Positions 24,391 through 33,198 of a stretch of DNA of 37,763 bases are shown here, in pieces; the stretch's first letter is position 1; every line of letters starts with the position of its first letter. Under the pieces are notes generated by a model. It made no database searches and was not told the origin of the DNA. It saw nothing but the letters and a program-made list of their open reading frames with translations. Made by a program: the position numbers and the translations under genes. Origin of the DNA: an uncultured Verrucomicrobiota bacterium (lineage in GTDB: Bacteria; Verrucomicrobiota; Verrucomicrobiia; Verrucomicrobiales; Verrucomicrobiaceae); the NCBI GenBank assembly GCA_903854655.1, contig CAINXC010000090.1, forward strand, positions 1 through 37,763, given 5' to 3'.

Positions 24391-27300
24391 ATGAACACGA
24401 TTACAAAGGCGGCAGTCATCGCGGCGACGACGTGGATCATGAGCCTGGGCTCCCCCCATGCCGCTGAATCCTGGGCACAGGTCGATGCCGCCGGAAAACT
24501 GGCCAGACAAAACAATCATCGCGAAGCCGTGGAGGCGCTCAAGCCTCTGCTGGCCGATCAGGACGCCCCGGGCAAGGTCCTGCAGGAAGCCCTGGCGCTG
24601 GCGGTCAAAAGCAGCGTGTCCCTGGGCGACAACGCGGGGGCCGAAACCCTGATCGAAGATGCGGCCCGGATTCATTCAGGCAAATGGCAGGTGCTGGAGG
24701 CCGCAGGCAAGGCGCTGGAGTCCATCAATCATTATGGGCAGATTGTGGACGGGAGATTCACTCGTGCGGGTGGCGGCGGCTCCCGACGCCTTCCTTGGGG
24801 CAGGCCGGGCCAGGGCCAGTGGGCTTCGAGCCTTCAGCGTGACCACGTGCGCACCCTGCAGTTGCTGATGGCGGCGCGGGACAAGCTGCCCGCCGACGCC
24901 GAGCCGCAGGAGCGGGGGGCCTTGTTCGATGAACTCATCGCCGCCTGGAGACAAGGCACCGGTGATCCCTGGAAGCTGCAAGTGCTCACCGATTTGAAAA
25001 CCCTCCCGGAACCAGAAGCGCAGACCTACGGCTTTGCGAATGAAAGTCGCGGCTACCCGATGGACGCGGATGGCAATCCCATCTTCTTCTCATTGCCCAA
25101 GAGCTATGAAACCGCCGCCAATGATGGCGAGCGGCTGCGGTTTGCCTTGCAGGAATGGGGCAGCCTCGGCCCGGCAAACGCCATCGTCGCCAAGGACCGG
25201 CTGGCACGGCTTGGGGCGTCGTGGTTCGGGGTTCACACCGTGGCCGGTTCCATCGGTGGCCAGGGCACTGAAGAGGAAGCCAGACAGGCGGGCGGCATTG
25301 CCGCCCTCCATACGCTTGCGGACGACGAAACCGTCGCCCGCCTGGCAACAGGCCCCAGGCGCTTCAAACTGCCGGCCGAATACGCATTCATTCCACGCTT
25401 CCGCGAAGTCGCTGCCGCCGCCCCCACCATGGGGCCGCTCGTTGGTTTTCAAGTGGGCGGTGTTGCACAGGCCGCCGTCCAGCAGGTGGTGGAGGAACTG
25501 CGCGCACGCCATCAGTTTGAAGCCGCTGCCGCCGAATTGAAGCGCGCCATCGAGAACGAGAGCGACAAGGGACACAGGAAGAACCTGACTGCTCAGCTCG
25601 ACCAGATCATCGGCAACAAGGGGACCTTCGACAGCAAGGAGGCCCAGCCCGCAGGGATCAAGGCCAGGCTGCCCCTGGTGTTTCGCAACGCCGCCCAGGT
25701 CTCGCTTACCGCCCGTGAGGTGAAGGTGGGCCAAATTCTTGCGGACACGAAGGACTACCTCAAGTCCAAGCCCGCAAACCAGGACTGGAACAAGGTCAAC
25801 CTCTCGGGCATCAGCCGGCGCCTGCTGGAAAAGAACGGCGGCCAATACCTGGGCAAGGTCGTCGCCGAGTGGAAGCAGCCCCTGGAGCCCGCCGCTCATC
25901 ATTGGGACAAGCGCATCGAACTGGAGACGCCCCTCACCCAGGCCGGTGCCTACTGGGTCGAGGCACGTTTTGAGGGCGGGGAGACCACACGCGCCCTGCT
26001 CTGGATTGAAGGGCTCACCATTGTCGAAACCAAGCAACCCACCGGCAGCCTGTACTTTGTCTGCGATGCGGTCACCGGAGCGCCCGTGCCGGAGGCGAAG
26101 GTGGAATTCTTTGAGTACAAAATGGAGTGGAAGGATTCCGCCGTGTTCCGCAAGCGTCCGGGATACGAGTACACCTTCAAAGAATCCACCGGCGTCACCA
26201 ATGCCCAGGGAGTCATCAAAACCGACCATCACACCATTCCTGAGGACTACCAATGGCAGTGCCTGGTGACCGCCCGTGATGCCGCAGGCCGCATGGCCTA
26301 TTCCGGGTTCGAAGGAAACTTCAGCTTCGGCCCGTCGATCGAAGACAATGACGGCCCGCGCATCTATGTCATTACCGACCGTCCCGTTTACCGGCCCGGC
26401 CAGGAGGTGAAGTGGAAATTTTGGGCGCGCAAGGTGGGCTACGATCCCAGGCTCAAGACCAACGAGTATGCCGGAAAGGCCTGCGAGGTCATCATCACCA
26501 ATCAGCGCAACGAAAAGGTGCTGGACAAGGAATACCGGGCGGATGATTCAGGTGCCGTCGAAGACACGCTGAAGCTGGCGGATGACGCCACGCTGGGCAG
26601 CTACCAGATCAGCATCACCTTCGACAAAAAGCAGGGTCCCTACGGCAACCACAGTTTCCGTGTGGAGGAATACAAAAAGCCGGAGTTTGAGGTGAAGGTG
26701 GAGACACCCGAGAAGCCCGTGGCACTGGGCGACAGCTTCGAGTTCAAAATCAAGGCCGACTACTACTTCGGCGGCGCAGTGAAAGAGGGCCGGGTGAAGT
26801 ACAAGGTTTCCCGCACCGCGTACACCGACCACTGGTTTCCCTCCGGTCGCTGGGACTGGCTTTTCGGGGCCGGTTACAACTGGCGCGGCCTGAGCTACGG
26901 CTGGTACCCAGGCTCGCAAAACTGGTGCGTCTGCGTGCCGCGCTGGCCATGGATGACATGGCAAAGCGATCCGCCAGAAGTCGTGGCCGAGGGCGAAGCT
27001 GCCATAGGGGCCGATGGCACGGTGAAGGTGAAGATTGATTCCGCCCTGGCCAAGGCGGTGCACGGCGATCAGGACCACCGTTATGAGCTGGAGGCGGAGG
27101 TGACGGACAACTCGCGCCGCACCCTGTTGGGCAACGGCAGCGTGCTCGCCGCCCGCCGCCCCTTCGAGGCCTATGCCTGGCTGGATCGCGGCTGGTACCA
27201 GACCGGTGATGCCGCCGAATTGAGCATCTCCAGCCGCACGCTCGACGGCAAGCCCGTCACCGCCAGCGGGAGGTTGCGCGTGCTGAAATTGAGCTACGCT

Positions 27301-30300
27301 GCGGACGGCACCCCGCATGAAGAGGAGGCGGCGGCCTTTGACATCAAGACCGGCGGCGAAGAAGCCACCACGCAAACGCTCAAGTGGTCGGGCCCCGGCC
27401 AGTACCGCCTGGCGATCAGTCTCAAAGACCAGGCCGGGCATGAGAGCCAGACCAGTGTGTTCACTGTCGTGCGTGGTGAAGGCATCAAGGACACTGGCTT
27501 CCGCTATGATGATCTGGAACTCGTCACCGCGAAAGACGAATACCAGCCCGGCGACGATGTGGAGGTCCTGATCAATACCAACCGCCCTGGCAGCACCGTG
27601 GCGCTTTCCGTTCGCGCCGAGAAGAGAGGCGACCCCGTCTGGTTGCACCTGGATGGCAAGAGCGCCAGCTATCACTTCAAACTCAGCGAGGCGGACCAGC
27701 CCAACATTTTCCTGGAAGCCTATACAGTCAGCAACGCCAGGCTGCACAAGATCACCCGCCAGATCATTGTGCCACCTTCCAAGCGCATCGCCACCGTGGA
27801 GCTGACGACCAGCAAGCCCACCTACCTGCCGCGCGACAAGGCCTCGGCAAAACTGGTGGTCAAGGACCAGAACGGCAAGCCCTTCGTCGGCCAGGTGGTC
27901 ATCACCGCCTATGACAAGGCCCTGGAATACATCTCCGGCGGCAGCAACCAGGAGGACATCCGCCCCTTCTTCTGGGGCTGGACACGCAACTTCTCATCGC
28001 AAACCACGGAGGTTCTGCACGCCCTCGAAATCGACTATGGGAGGTGGACGGGCAACGCGCTGCATCTCAGCGGCCTGAACACCTATGGTGGCGGGAACAC
28101 CTTTACTGGCGTGACGGGTGGCGTGACGACCGCGACCATAAGCGGCGCCGCAGGTGTGGCCATGGCCCCTGCCGCCATGCCGGCAGAGGCCGCGCCGAGC
28201 CCCAGAATGTCGAAAGCGATGGACCCTGTCGATTCGTTTGCCAGGGCCTCGGGCCCGGCGGCTCCCGAAACCGCTCCTGTCATGATCCGCAGCAACCTCG
28301 CCGACAGCGCGGTGTGGCTAGGCAGCGTGACGACCAACGAAGCAGGCGAGGCCAGCATCGACTTCCCCATGCCGGACAATCTCACCACCTGGAAACTCAA
28401 GAGCTGGGTCATGGGGCCCGACACCCAGGTGGGCGAGGCCGTGGTGGAAGTCATCACCCGCAAGGACCTGATGGTGCGGCTGCAGGCCCCGCGCTTCTTT
28501 GTGGAAAAGGATGAGGTGACCATCAGCGCCAATGTTCACAACGAACTGGACAAGGCGCAGGCCGTTGAGGCGCTGCTCGAAATCACCGGCAGCGGAGCGA
28601 GCTTGCTGCCTCTTGAAGGAGACAAGCCGGCAGGACTGCATGAATCCATCGCGGCGCACTCCGAACACCGCTTTGACTGGCGCTTGAAGACCACGGGCTC
28701 GGGCAAAGTCACCGTGCGCGTCAAAGCCCTGGCACAGGCCGACTCCGACGCCATGGAAATGACTTTCCCCGTGTACGAGCACGGCACGCTGAAGACCGAC
28801 TCATGGAGCCTTGGCCTGCGCCCCGATCAAGCCAGCGGCGCGCTCAGCTTCACCGTGCCCGAAGATCGCAAGCCTGAGATGACGAAGCTCGAAGTGCGCT
28901 GCTCGCCCACCCTTGCCATGGCATTGGTGGACGCCCTTCCGTATTTGTCCGGCTATCCCTATGGCTGCACGGAGCAGACCTTGAACCGTTTCGTGCCCAC
29001 CGTGGTCACGTTGGGTGTGTTGAAGAACCTGGGCCTGGACCTGAAGCAGGTGCGCGAGAAGCGCGTGAACTTGAACGCCCAGGAAATCGGCGAGGCGCAG
29101 AAGCGTGGCCTGCGCTGGCAGGGCAAGGATGGCAACGGGCGGCCGAAAGAGGCCGTGTTCGACGAGGAGGAGGTGATGAAGATGGCCCACGCGGGCCTGG
29201 AACGCCTCGCTGCCATGCACAACGGCGACGGCGGCTGGGGCTGGTTCCCCGGCGGCCACGAATCCTCCGCTCATATGACCGCCCTGGTCGCCCACGGCCT
29301 GCTTGTCGCCAAGGCCGCCGGGCTGAAGCTGGACGAAGATCTCTTGAACAGCGGCCTCCAGTGGCTGCAAAACCATGAGGCCGAAGAAGTGCGCAGGCTG
29401 CAACTGCCGGAAAAGGACGAGCATCACAAGAGCAGGCCCGACAACACCGACGCCCTTGTTCATTCCGTCCTGGCGCAGGCGGGCAAGGCCTCTGCGGACA
29501 TGCACAAGCCGCTCTATGAGCATCGCGGCGATCTTTCTCATTACAACCTGGCCCTGCTCGGTCTGGCCTGCGATGCCATGCACCATGCCGACGAGCGCGA
29601 CATGTGCCTGCGCAACCTGCGCCAGTTCCTCAAGCAGGACGAGGAGAACCAAACCGCCAGGCTGGAGCTTCCCGACAACGGCTGGTGGTGGTGGTACGAT
29701 GATCCCATCGAAACCCAGGCGACCTTCTTGCGCCTGCTGGTGACGGCCGAACCCAAGAGTGAGCTGGCCCCGCGCCTCGCCAAATACCTGCTCAACAACC
29801 GCCGCAACGGCACCTACTGGAACAGCACCCGCGACACAGCGACTGTCATCGAAGCGCTGGCCGCGTTCATCAAGGCCAGCGGCGAATCGAAGCCCGACAT
29901 GCAGCTCGATGTCCTGGTCGATGGCGTGGTCAAGAAACAGGTCACGGTCAGCAAGGACAACCTCTTCAGCTTTGATGGAACGCTGTTGCTCGCAGGCGAC
30001 GAACTCAAGAGCGGCAAGCACAGCCTGGAGTTCCGCAAGCACGGCGGCAGCCCCTTGTATGCCAACGCGTACCTCACGCTGTTCAGCAAGGAGGACATGA
30101 TTCCCGCCGCTGGTCTCGAGGTAAAAATCGAGCGCCGTTTCTACAAGCTCACCGAGCAGAAACAGACCACCAACGTGAGCGGCTCGCGCGGCCAGGTCAT
30201 TGCCCAGCAGGGCGTCAAGTACAAGCGCACGGAACTGGCCAGCGGTGATGCCCTCATCAGCGGCGATCTCGTGGAGGTGGAACTCAGCGTCGAAAGCAAG

Positions 30301-30591
30301 AACGACTATGAGTACCTCCTCATCGCCGATCCCAAGCCCGCCGGCTTCGAGCCGGTGGAGGTGCAGAGCGGCTGGAGCTACCAGGGCCTTCCCGCTTTCA
30401 AGGAGTTCCGCGACGAAAAGGTGGCCTTCTTCGTCGAGCACCTGCCACGGGGCCGGTTCAATCTGAGCTACCGGGTGAAAGCCGAGATCCCCGGCAAATT
30501 CAGCGCCCTGCCCACCAAGGCCGAAGCGATGTATGCGCCCGAGCTGCGCGGCAACGCCGCAGAGTGGAAGGCGGTCATCAACGACCGCTGA
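24391..30591 (+). CDS. Very large secreted alpha-2-macroglobulin family protein with thioester
   Basis: From the ATG at 24391 the protein is 2066 aa, longer than the roughly 1650-aa enterobacterial form. A signal peptide ends near SPHA-AES (residue 24) and no lipobox Cys is present, unlike many bacterial relatives. An alpha-helical, TPR-like N-terminal part of some 400 residues precedes the macroglobulin domains; the MG2 start ITDRPVYRPG is at 661-670. An aromatic insert (811-857) holds nine Trp. A Gly/Ala/Pro-rich stretch (1228-1296) lies where the bait region is expected, just before the A2M hallmark NLADSAVWLGSV. The thioester CTEQ is at 1526-1529 in PYGCTEQT, with GDGGWGWFPGG later in the thioester domain. 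The family traps attacking proteases in the periplasm or at the surface. Bacterial copies often pair with pbpC; none is here. Confidence 0.93.
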   Translation: MNTITKAAVIAATTWIMSLGSPHAAESWAQVDAAGKLARQNNHREAVEALKPLLADQDAPGKVLQEALALAVKSSVSLGDNAGAETLIEDAARIHSGKWQVLEAAGKALESINHYGQIVDGRFTRAGGGGSRRLPWGRPGQGQWASSLQRDHVRTLQLLMAARDKLPADAEPQERGALFDELIAAWRQGTGDPWKLQVLTDLKTLPEPEAQTYGFANESRGYPMDADGNPIFFSLPKSYETAANDGERLRFALQEWGSLGPANAIVAKDRLARLGASWFGVHTVAGSIGGQGTEEEARQAGGIAALHTLADDETVARLATGPRRFKLPAEYAFIPRFREVAAAAPTMGPLVGFQVGGVAQAAVQQVVEELRARHQFEAAAAELKRAIENESDKGHRKNLTAQLDQIIGNKGTFDSKEAQPAGIKARLPLVFRNAAQVSLTAREVKVGQILADTKDYLKSKPANQDWNKVNLSGISRRLLEKNGGQYLGKVVAEWKQPLEPAAHHWDKRIELETPLTQAGAYWVEARFEGGETTRALLWIEGLTIVETKQPTGSLYFVCDAVTGAPVPEAKVEFFEYKMEWKDSAVFRKRPGYEYTFKESTGVTNAQGVIKTDHHTIPEDYQWQCLVTARDAAGRMAYSGFEGNFSFGPSIEDNDGPRIYVITDRPVYRPGQEVKWKFWARKVGYDPRLKTNEYAGKACEVIITNQRNEKVLDKEYRADDSGAVEDTLKLADDATLGSYQISITFDKKQGPYGNHSFRVEEYKKPEFEVKVETPEKPVALGDSFEFKIKADYYFGGAVKEGRVKYKVSRTAYTDHWFPSGRWDWLFGAGYNWRGLSYGWYPGSQNWCVCVPRWPWMTWQSDPPEVVAEGEAAIGADGTVKVKIDSALAKAVHGDQDHRYELEAEVTDNSRRTLLGNGSVLAARRPFEAYAWLDRGWYQTGDAAELSISSRTLDGKPVTASGRLRVLKLSYAADGTPHEEEAAAFDIKTGGEEATTQTLKWSGPGQYRLAISLKDQAGHESQTSVFTVVRGEGIKDTGFRYDDLELVTAKDEYQPGDDVEVLINTNRPGSTVALSVRAEKRGDPVWLHLDGKSASYHFKLSEADQPNIFLEAYTVSNARLHKITRQIIVPPSKRIATVELTTSKPTYLPRDKASAKLVVKDQNGKPFVGQVVITAYDKALEYISGGSNQEDIRPFFWGWTRNFSSQTTEVLHALEIDYGRWTGNALHLSGLNTYGGGNTFTGVTGGVTTATISGAAGVAMAPAAMPAEAAPSPRMSKAMDPVDSFARASGPAAPETAPVMIRSNLADSAVWLGSVTTNEAGEASIDFPMPDNLTTWKLKSWVMGPDTQVGEAVVEVITRKDLMVRLQAPRFFVEKDEVTISANVHNELDKAQAVEALLEITGSGASLLPLEGDKPAGLHESIAAHSEHRFDWRLKTTGSGKVTVRVKALAQADSDAMEMTFPVYEHGTLKTDSWSLGLRPDQASGALSFTVPEDRKPEMTKLEVRCSPTLAMALVDALPYLSGYPYGCTEQTLNRFVPTVVTLGVLKNLGLDLKQVREKRVNLNAQEIGEAQKRGLRWQGKDGNGRPKEAVFDEEEVMKMAHAGLERLAAMHNGDGGWGWFPGGHESSAHMTALVAHGLLVAKAAGLKLDEDLLNSGLQWLQNHEAEEVRRLQLPEKDEHHKSRPDNTDALVHSVLAQAGKASADMHKPLYEHRGDLSHYNLALLGLACDAMHHADERDMCLRNLRQFLKQDEENQTARLELPDNGWWWWYDDPIETQATFLRLLVTAEPKSELAPRLAKYLLNNRRNGTYWNSTRDTATVIEALAAFIKASGESKPDMQLDVLVDGVVKKQVTVSKDNLFSFDGTLLLAGDELKSGKHSLEFRKHGGSPLYANAYLTLFSKEDMIPAAGLEVKIERRFYKLTEQKQTTNVSGSRGQVIAQQGVKYKRTELASGDALISGDLVEVELSVESKNDYEYLLIADPKPAGFEPVEVQSGWSYQGLPAFKEFRDEKVAFFVEHLPRGRFNLSYRVKAEIPGKFSALPTKAEAMYAPELRGNAAEWKAVINDR

Positions 30592-30772
30592 TTCAGCTTG
30601 CGGAGCCCAAACTCGGATGCCACCCGGCCCTTCCAGATTGCGGCTGGTGGTGGGCGCTTCAAGACCTGCCCCCCAAAAACCTCCTGGGCGGCCGCCTCCA
30701 TAGGGACGGATTTTTTTCGTGCCAATACCAATGATTTGGTCTATGGCCTCAAACCTAGCATCCATACGCCCT

Positions 30773-32104
30773 ATGAGCAATGAAACCGCCGCCAAAGAGC
30801 CTGCCGAAAATCCAGGCGTTGCCAACGAAGCCGACCTTCCTCATTGCGTGGAGGACAATGGCTTTGCCAAGATCCCCGTCGATCCGCCCAAAAAGAGCTC
30901 TCTGGTGCTGGACTTCGCGGACGTTGACCCGGATGAGGAAAAGAAGATCGACCACACCCTCGTCTTCCACACGCTGGGCTGCTCCGGCGACGCCGCGCAC
31001 CTGCAGTGCGGCCATATGGTGGCCGAGTCCATGGCAAAGCAGGAGGCCTCCTTCCTCTATCACCTGGGCGATGTCGTGTACAAGCCTGACGCCACGAAAT
31101 CGGACCTGCCTGCCGACCAGCACAACCTCTACTTCCACCAGTTCTACACCCAGTTCGCCAGCTACAAGGAAAACATCTTCGCCATCGCCGGCAACCACGA
31201 CGGCAAGGCGGCGAAGCACGGCGAGACCGACGCCCAGTCGCGCATCGGCCATTTCCTGGCCAATTTCTGCGCCCCCAAACGCGGCGTTCCCGACGATGCG
31301 AAGGACCCTGAAGGCGGCAAGCTCGTCTCCAGCCGCCTGACCATGAACCAGCCCTATCCCTACTGGCGGCTGAAAACACCCGTGGCCAACGTTGTGGGCC
31401 TCTACGCCAACGTGGTGAACGGCGGCCAGTTCGACAATCCAAAGAAGGGCTCCACCCGCCAGTACCAGTGGCTGACGGACACGCTCACCCATCTCCACGA
31501 GAAGCGGCAGGAGCAAAAGAAAAAGTGCGAGCCCCTGCACGCAATCATCCTCGCCGTGCACTACCCGCCCTACTCCGGCGCGACCAATTTTACGCAGCGC
31601 GGCGACCCCACGCTGAGCGTGCACGACAACACCGCCGCATGCAGGCCCATCGCGACATGGCTGGAGGAAGCGTTTGCCGAAACCAAATGCTATCCCGACC
31701 TCATTCTTTCCGCTCACGCCCATCTCTACCAGCGCATCACCTTCACCTGTGCGGACGGGCGTGAGATTCCCTGCATCATCGCCGGCAGCGGCGGCCATTC
31801 GCCTGTGGAGGCGCTCTTCAAGCCCTGTGCGGAAGGCTCCAAGCCAGGGCCCGCCAAGCCCACTCCTTTCCCAGTGGTGCTTCCAGGCAAGTACCAGTTC
31901 CCCAAAGGCTGCAGCGCCCAGGTGGAGGCCTATGATGAGACACACTTCGGCTTCATGGAGGTGACCGTGGACCTGCATCACCAGCAGGTCCGGGGCACCT
32001 TCTTCGCCGTGCTTAACGATGACAAGCAGCCCCATGCCAAAGACGCTTTTGCCCTCGACATCTCCACCCACAAGGTGACGACCGTGAAGGTGGAGGGGCC
32101 CTGA
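30773..32104 (+). CDS. Metallophosphoesterase (calcineurin-like, purple-acid-phosphatase-like motifs)
   Basis: The ATG at 30773 gives 443 aa; a GTG at 30719 is possible but adds residues unlike the rest. The binuclear metal motifs appear in order: GDVVY (99-103), GNHD (140-143), VHYPP (His263) and AHAH (314-317). The GDxxY and VxxH forms resemble purple acid phosphatases. The first motif, normally DxH or GDxG near the beginning, is not standard: the corresponding place reads HTLGCSGDAAH (66-76). There is no signal peptide, so it should be cytoplasmic. It follows the macroglobulin gene after 181 bases that show no clear terminator, and precedes a secreted esterase. The substrate is unknown; phosphatase or phosphodiesterase action is expected. 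Confidence 0.8.
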   Translation: MSNETAAKEPAENPGVANEADLPHCVEDNGFAKIPVDPPKKSSLVLDFADVDPDEEKKIDHTLVFHTLGCSGDAAHLQCGHMVAESMAKQEASFLYHLGDVVYKPDATKSDLPADQHNLYFHQFYTQFASYKENIFAIAGNHDGKAAKHGETDAQSRIGHFLANFCAPKRGVPDDAKDPEGGKLVSSRLTMNQPYPYWRLKTPVANVVGLYANVVNGGQFDNPKKGSTRQYQWLTDTLTHLHEKRQEQKKKCEPLHAIILAVHYPPYSGATNFTQRGDPTLSVHDNTAACRPIATWLEEAFAETKCYPDLILSAHAHLYQRITFTCADGREIPCIIAGSGGHSPVEALFKPCAEGSKPGPAKPTPFPVVLPGKYQFPKGCSAQVEAYDETHFGFMEVTVDLHHQQVRGTFFAVLNDDKQPHAKDAFALDISTHKVTTVKVEGP

Positions 32105-32204
32105 GGTGTCCTTGCATTCGTGCGCCGCGCCCCCGCCAAAGATCGCTGACAAGATCAGCGCAAAGCTGCTACAAAGCCCGGCACCGCAGCGTTTGATCAG
32201 GCCC

Positions 32205-33131
32205 ATGAAGCTCCTTTTCGCCACTGTTCTCTCCCTTGCCTGCCTGGTTCACCTCTCCCATGCGGCTGATACCAAGCCCGCGCCCAAAGGACCGCCCGCG
32301 CCGGGCTGGAAATCCGTGAAGCCGCAGACTCCGGAGGGCTTCACGCTGAAGACCATCCTGGTGGAGGCCCATCCTGAGCACAACGTGGAGCTCTACGTGT
32401 ACGTGCCGGACAAGGACGGCACCTGGCCCTGCATTCTGGACATCCACGGCGGCGGCTGGAAGGCGCGGCAGGTCGAAAACGACAAGCCAATGATGGAGCG
32501 GCTGGCGCAGCGGGGTTTTGTCACGGCCCTGGTGAGCTACCGCCTTTCCACCGAGGCCAAGTACCCGGCGGCAATCAACGACTGCAAGGCGGCGCTGCGC
32601 ACCCTGCGCGCTCATGCCAAGGAGCTGAAGCTGGACCCCGAGCGCATCGGCTGCATGGGCGGCTCGGCCGGCGGCCACCTTTCCGGCCTCACGGCAATGA
32701 CCAACGGACTCAAGGAATTCGAGGGCTCCGGGCCGAACCAGGAGTTCCCCAGCACGGTGAAGGCCGCCATCGTCATGGCCGGCGGGATGGACCTCGTGGC
32801 ATCGAACAAGGAAAAATCAGGCGAAGGCACGGTGCTGTTCCTCGGTGCCACCTACCAGGAAAAGCCCGACCTCTACGTGCAGGCCTCGCCGCTCGCCCAT
32901 GTGCGCGCCGGCGTGCCGCCGACCATCTTCATCGAAGGCGAAAAAGACACTCTCAAGATCGGTCGTGCGGAGATGCAGGCCAAGCTCAAGGAGCTGGGCA
33001 TCGAAACCGAGCTTTACACCCTGAAAGGCGCGCCCCATCCCTACTGGATGAGCCAGCCCTGGCTGGACGAAACCGTGGCCATCGCCACCACCTTCTTCAA
33101 GAAGCACCTGGGCGAGCCTGCGGAGAAGTAA
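32205..33131 (+). CDS. Secreted alpha/beta hydrolase, BD-FAE/HSL-type esterase
   Basis: The ATG at 32205 begins a 308-aa protein with signal peptide KLLFATVLSLACLVHLSHA (2-20); the frame is open upstream to 32106 but those residues are not part of the fold. The oxyanion motif HGGGW (81-85) and nucleophile elbow GGSAGG (152-157, Ser154) are those of hormone-sensitive-lipase-like and carbohydrate esterases. The acid is likely the Asp in GEKDTL and the base the His in GAPHPYW. Such enzymes remove acetyl or feruloyl groups from plant or algal glycans. It is about 100 bases after the phosphoesterase gene and on the same strand. Confidence 0.87.
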   Translation: MKLLFATVLSLACLVHLSHAADTKPAPKGPPAPGWKSVKPQTPEGFTLKTILVEAHPEHNVELYVYVPDKDGTWPCILDIHGGGWKARQVENDKPMMERLAQRGFVTALVSYRLSTEAKYPAAINDCKAALRTLRAHAKELKLDPERIGCMGGSAGGHLSGLTAMTNGLKEFEGSGPNQEFPSTVKAAIVMAGGMDLVASNKEKSGEGTVLFLGATYQEKPDLYVQASPLAHVRAGVPPTIFIEGEKDTLKIGRAEMQAKLKELGIETELYTLKGAPHPYWMSQPWLDETVAIATTFFKKHLGEPAEK

Positions 33132-33198
33132 GCGCGCCCTTCCACTTTCTTGCGAAGCCTGGGGTTGCGATGCGCCCCCGCCCAGTGCAATAGCGCCT

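Noticed and set aside
28801..30825. A 674-codon minus-strand frame antisense to the macroglobulin gene
   Set aside because: Shadow of the coding strand; the thioester domain is encoded on the plus strand here.
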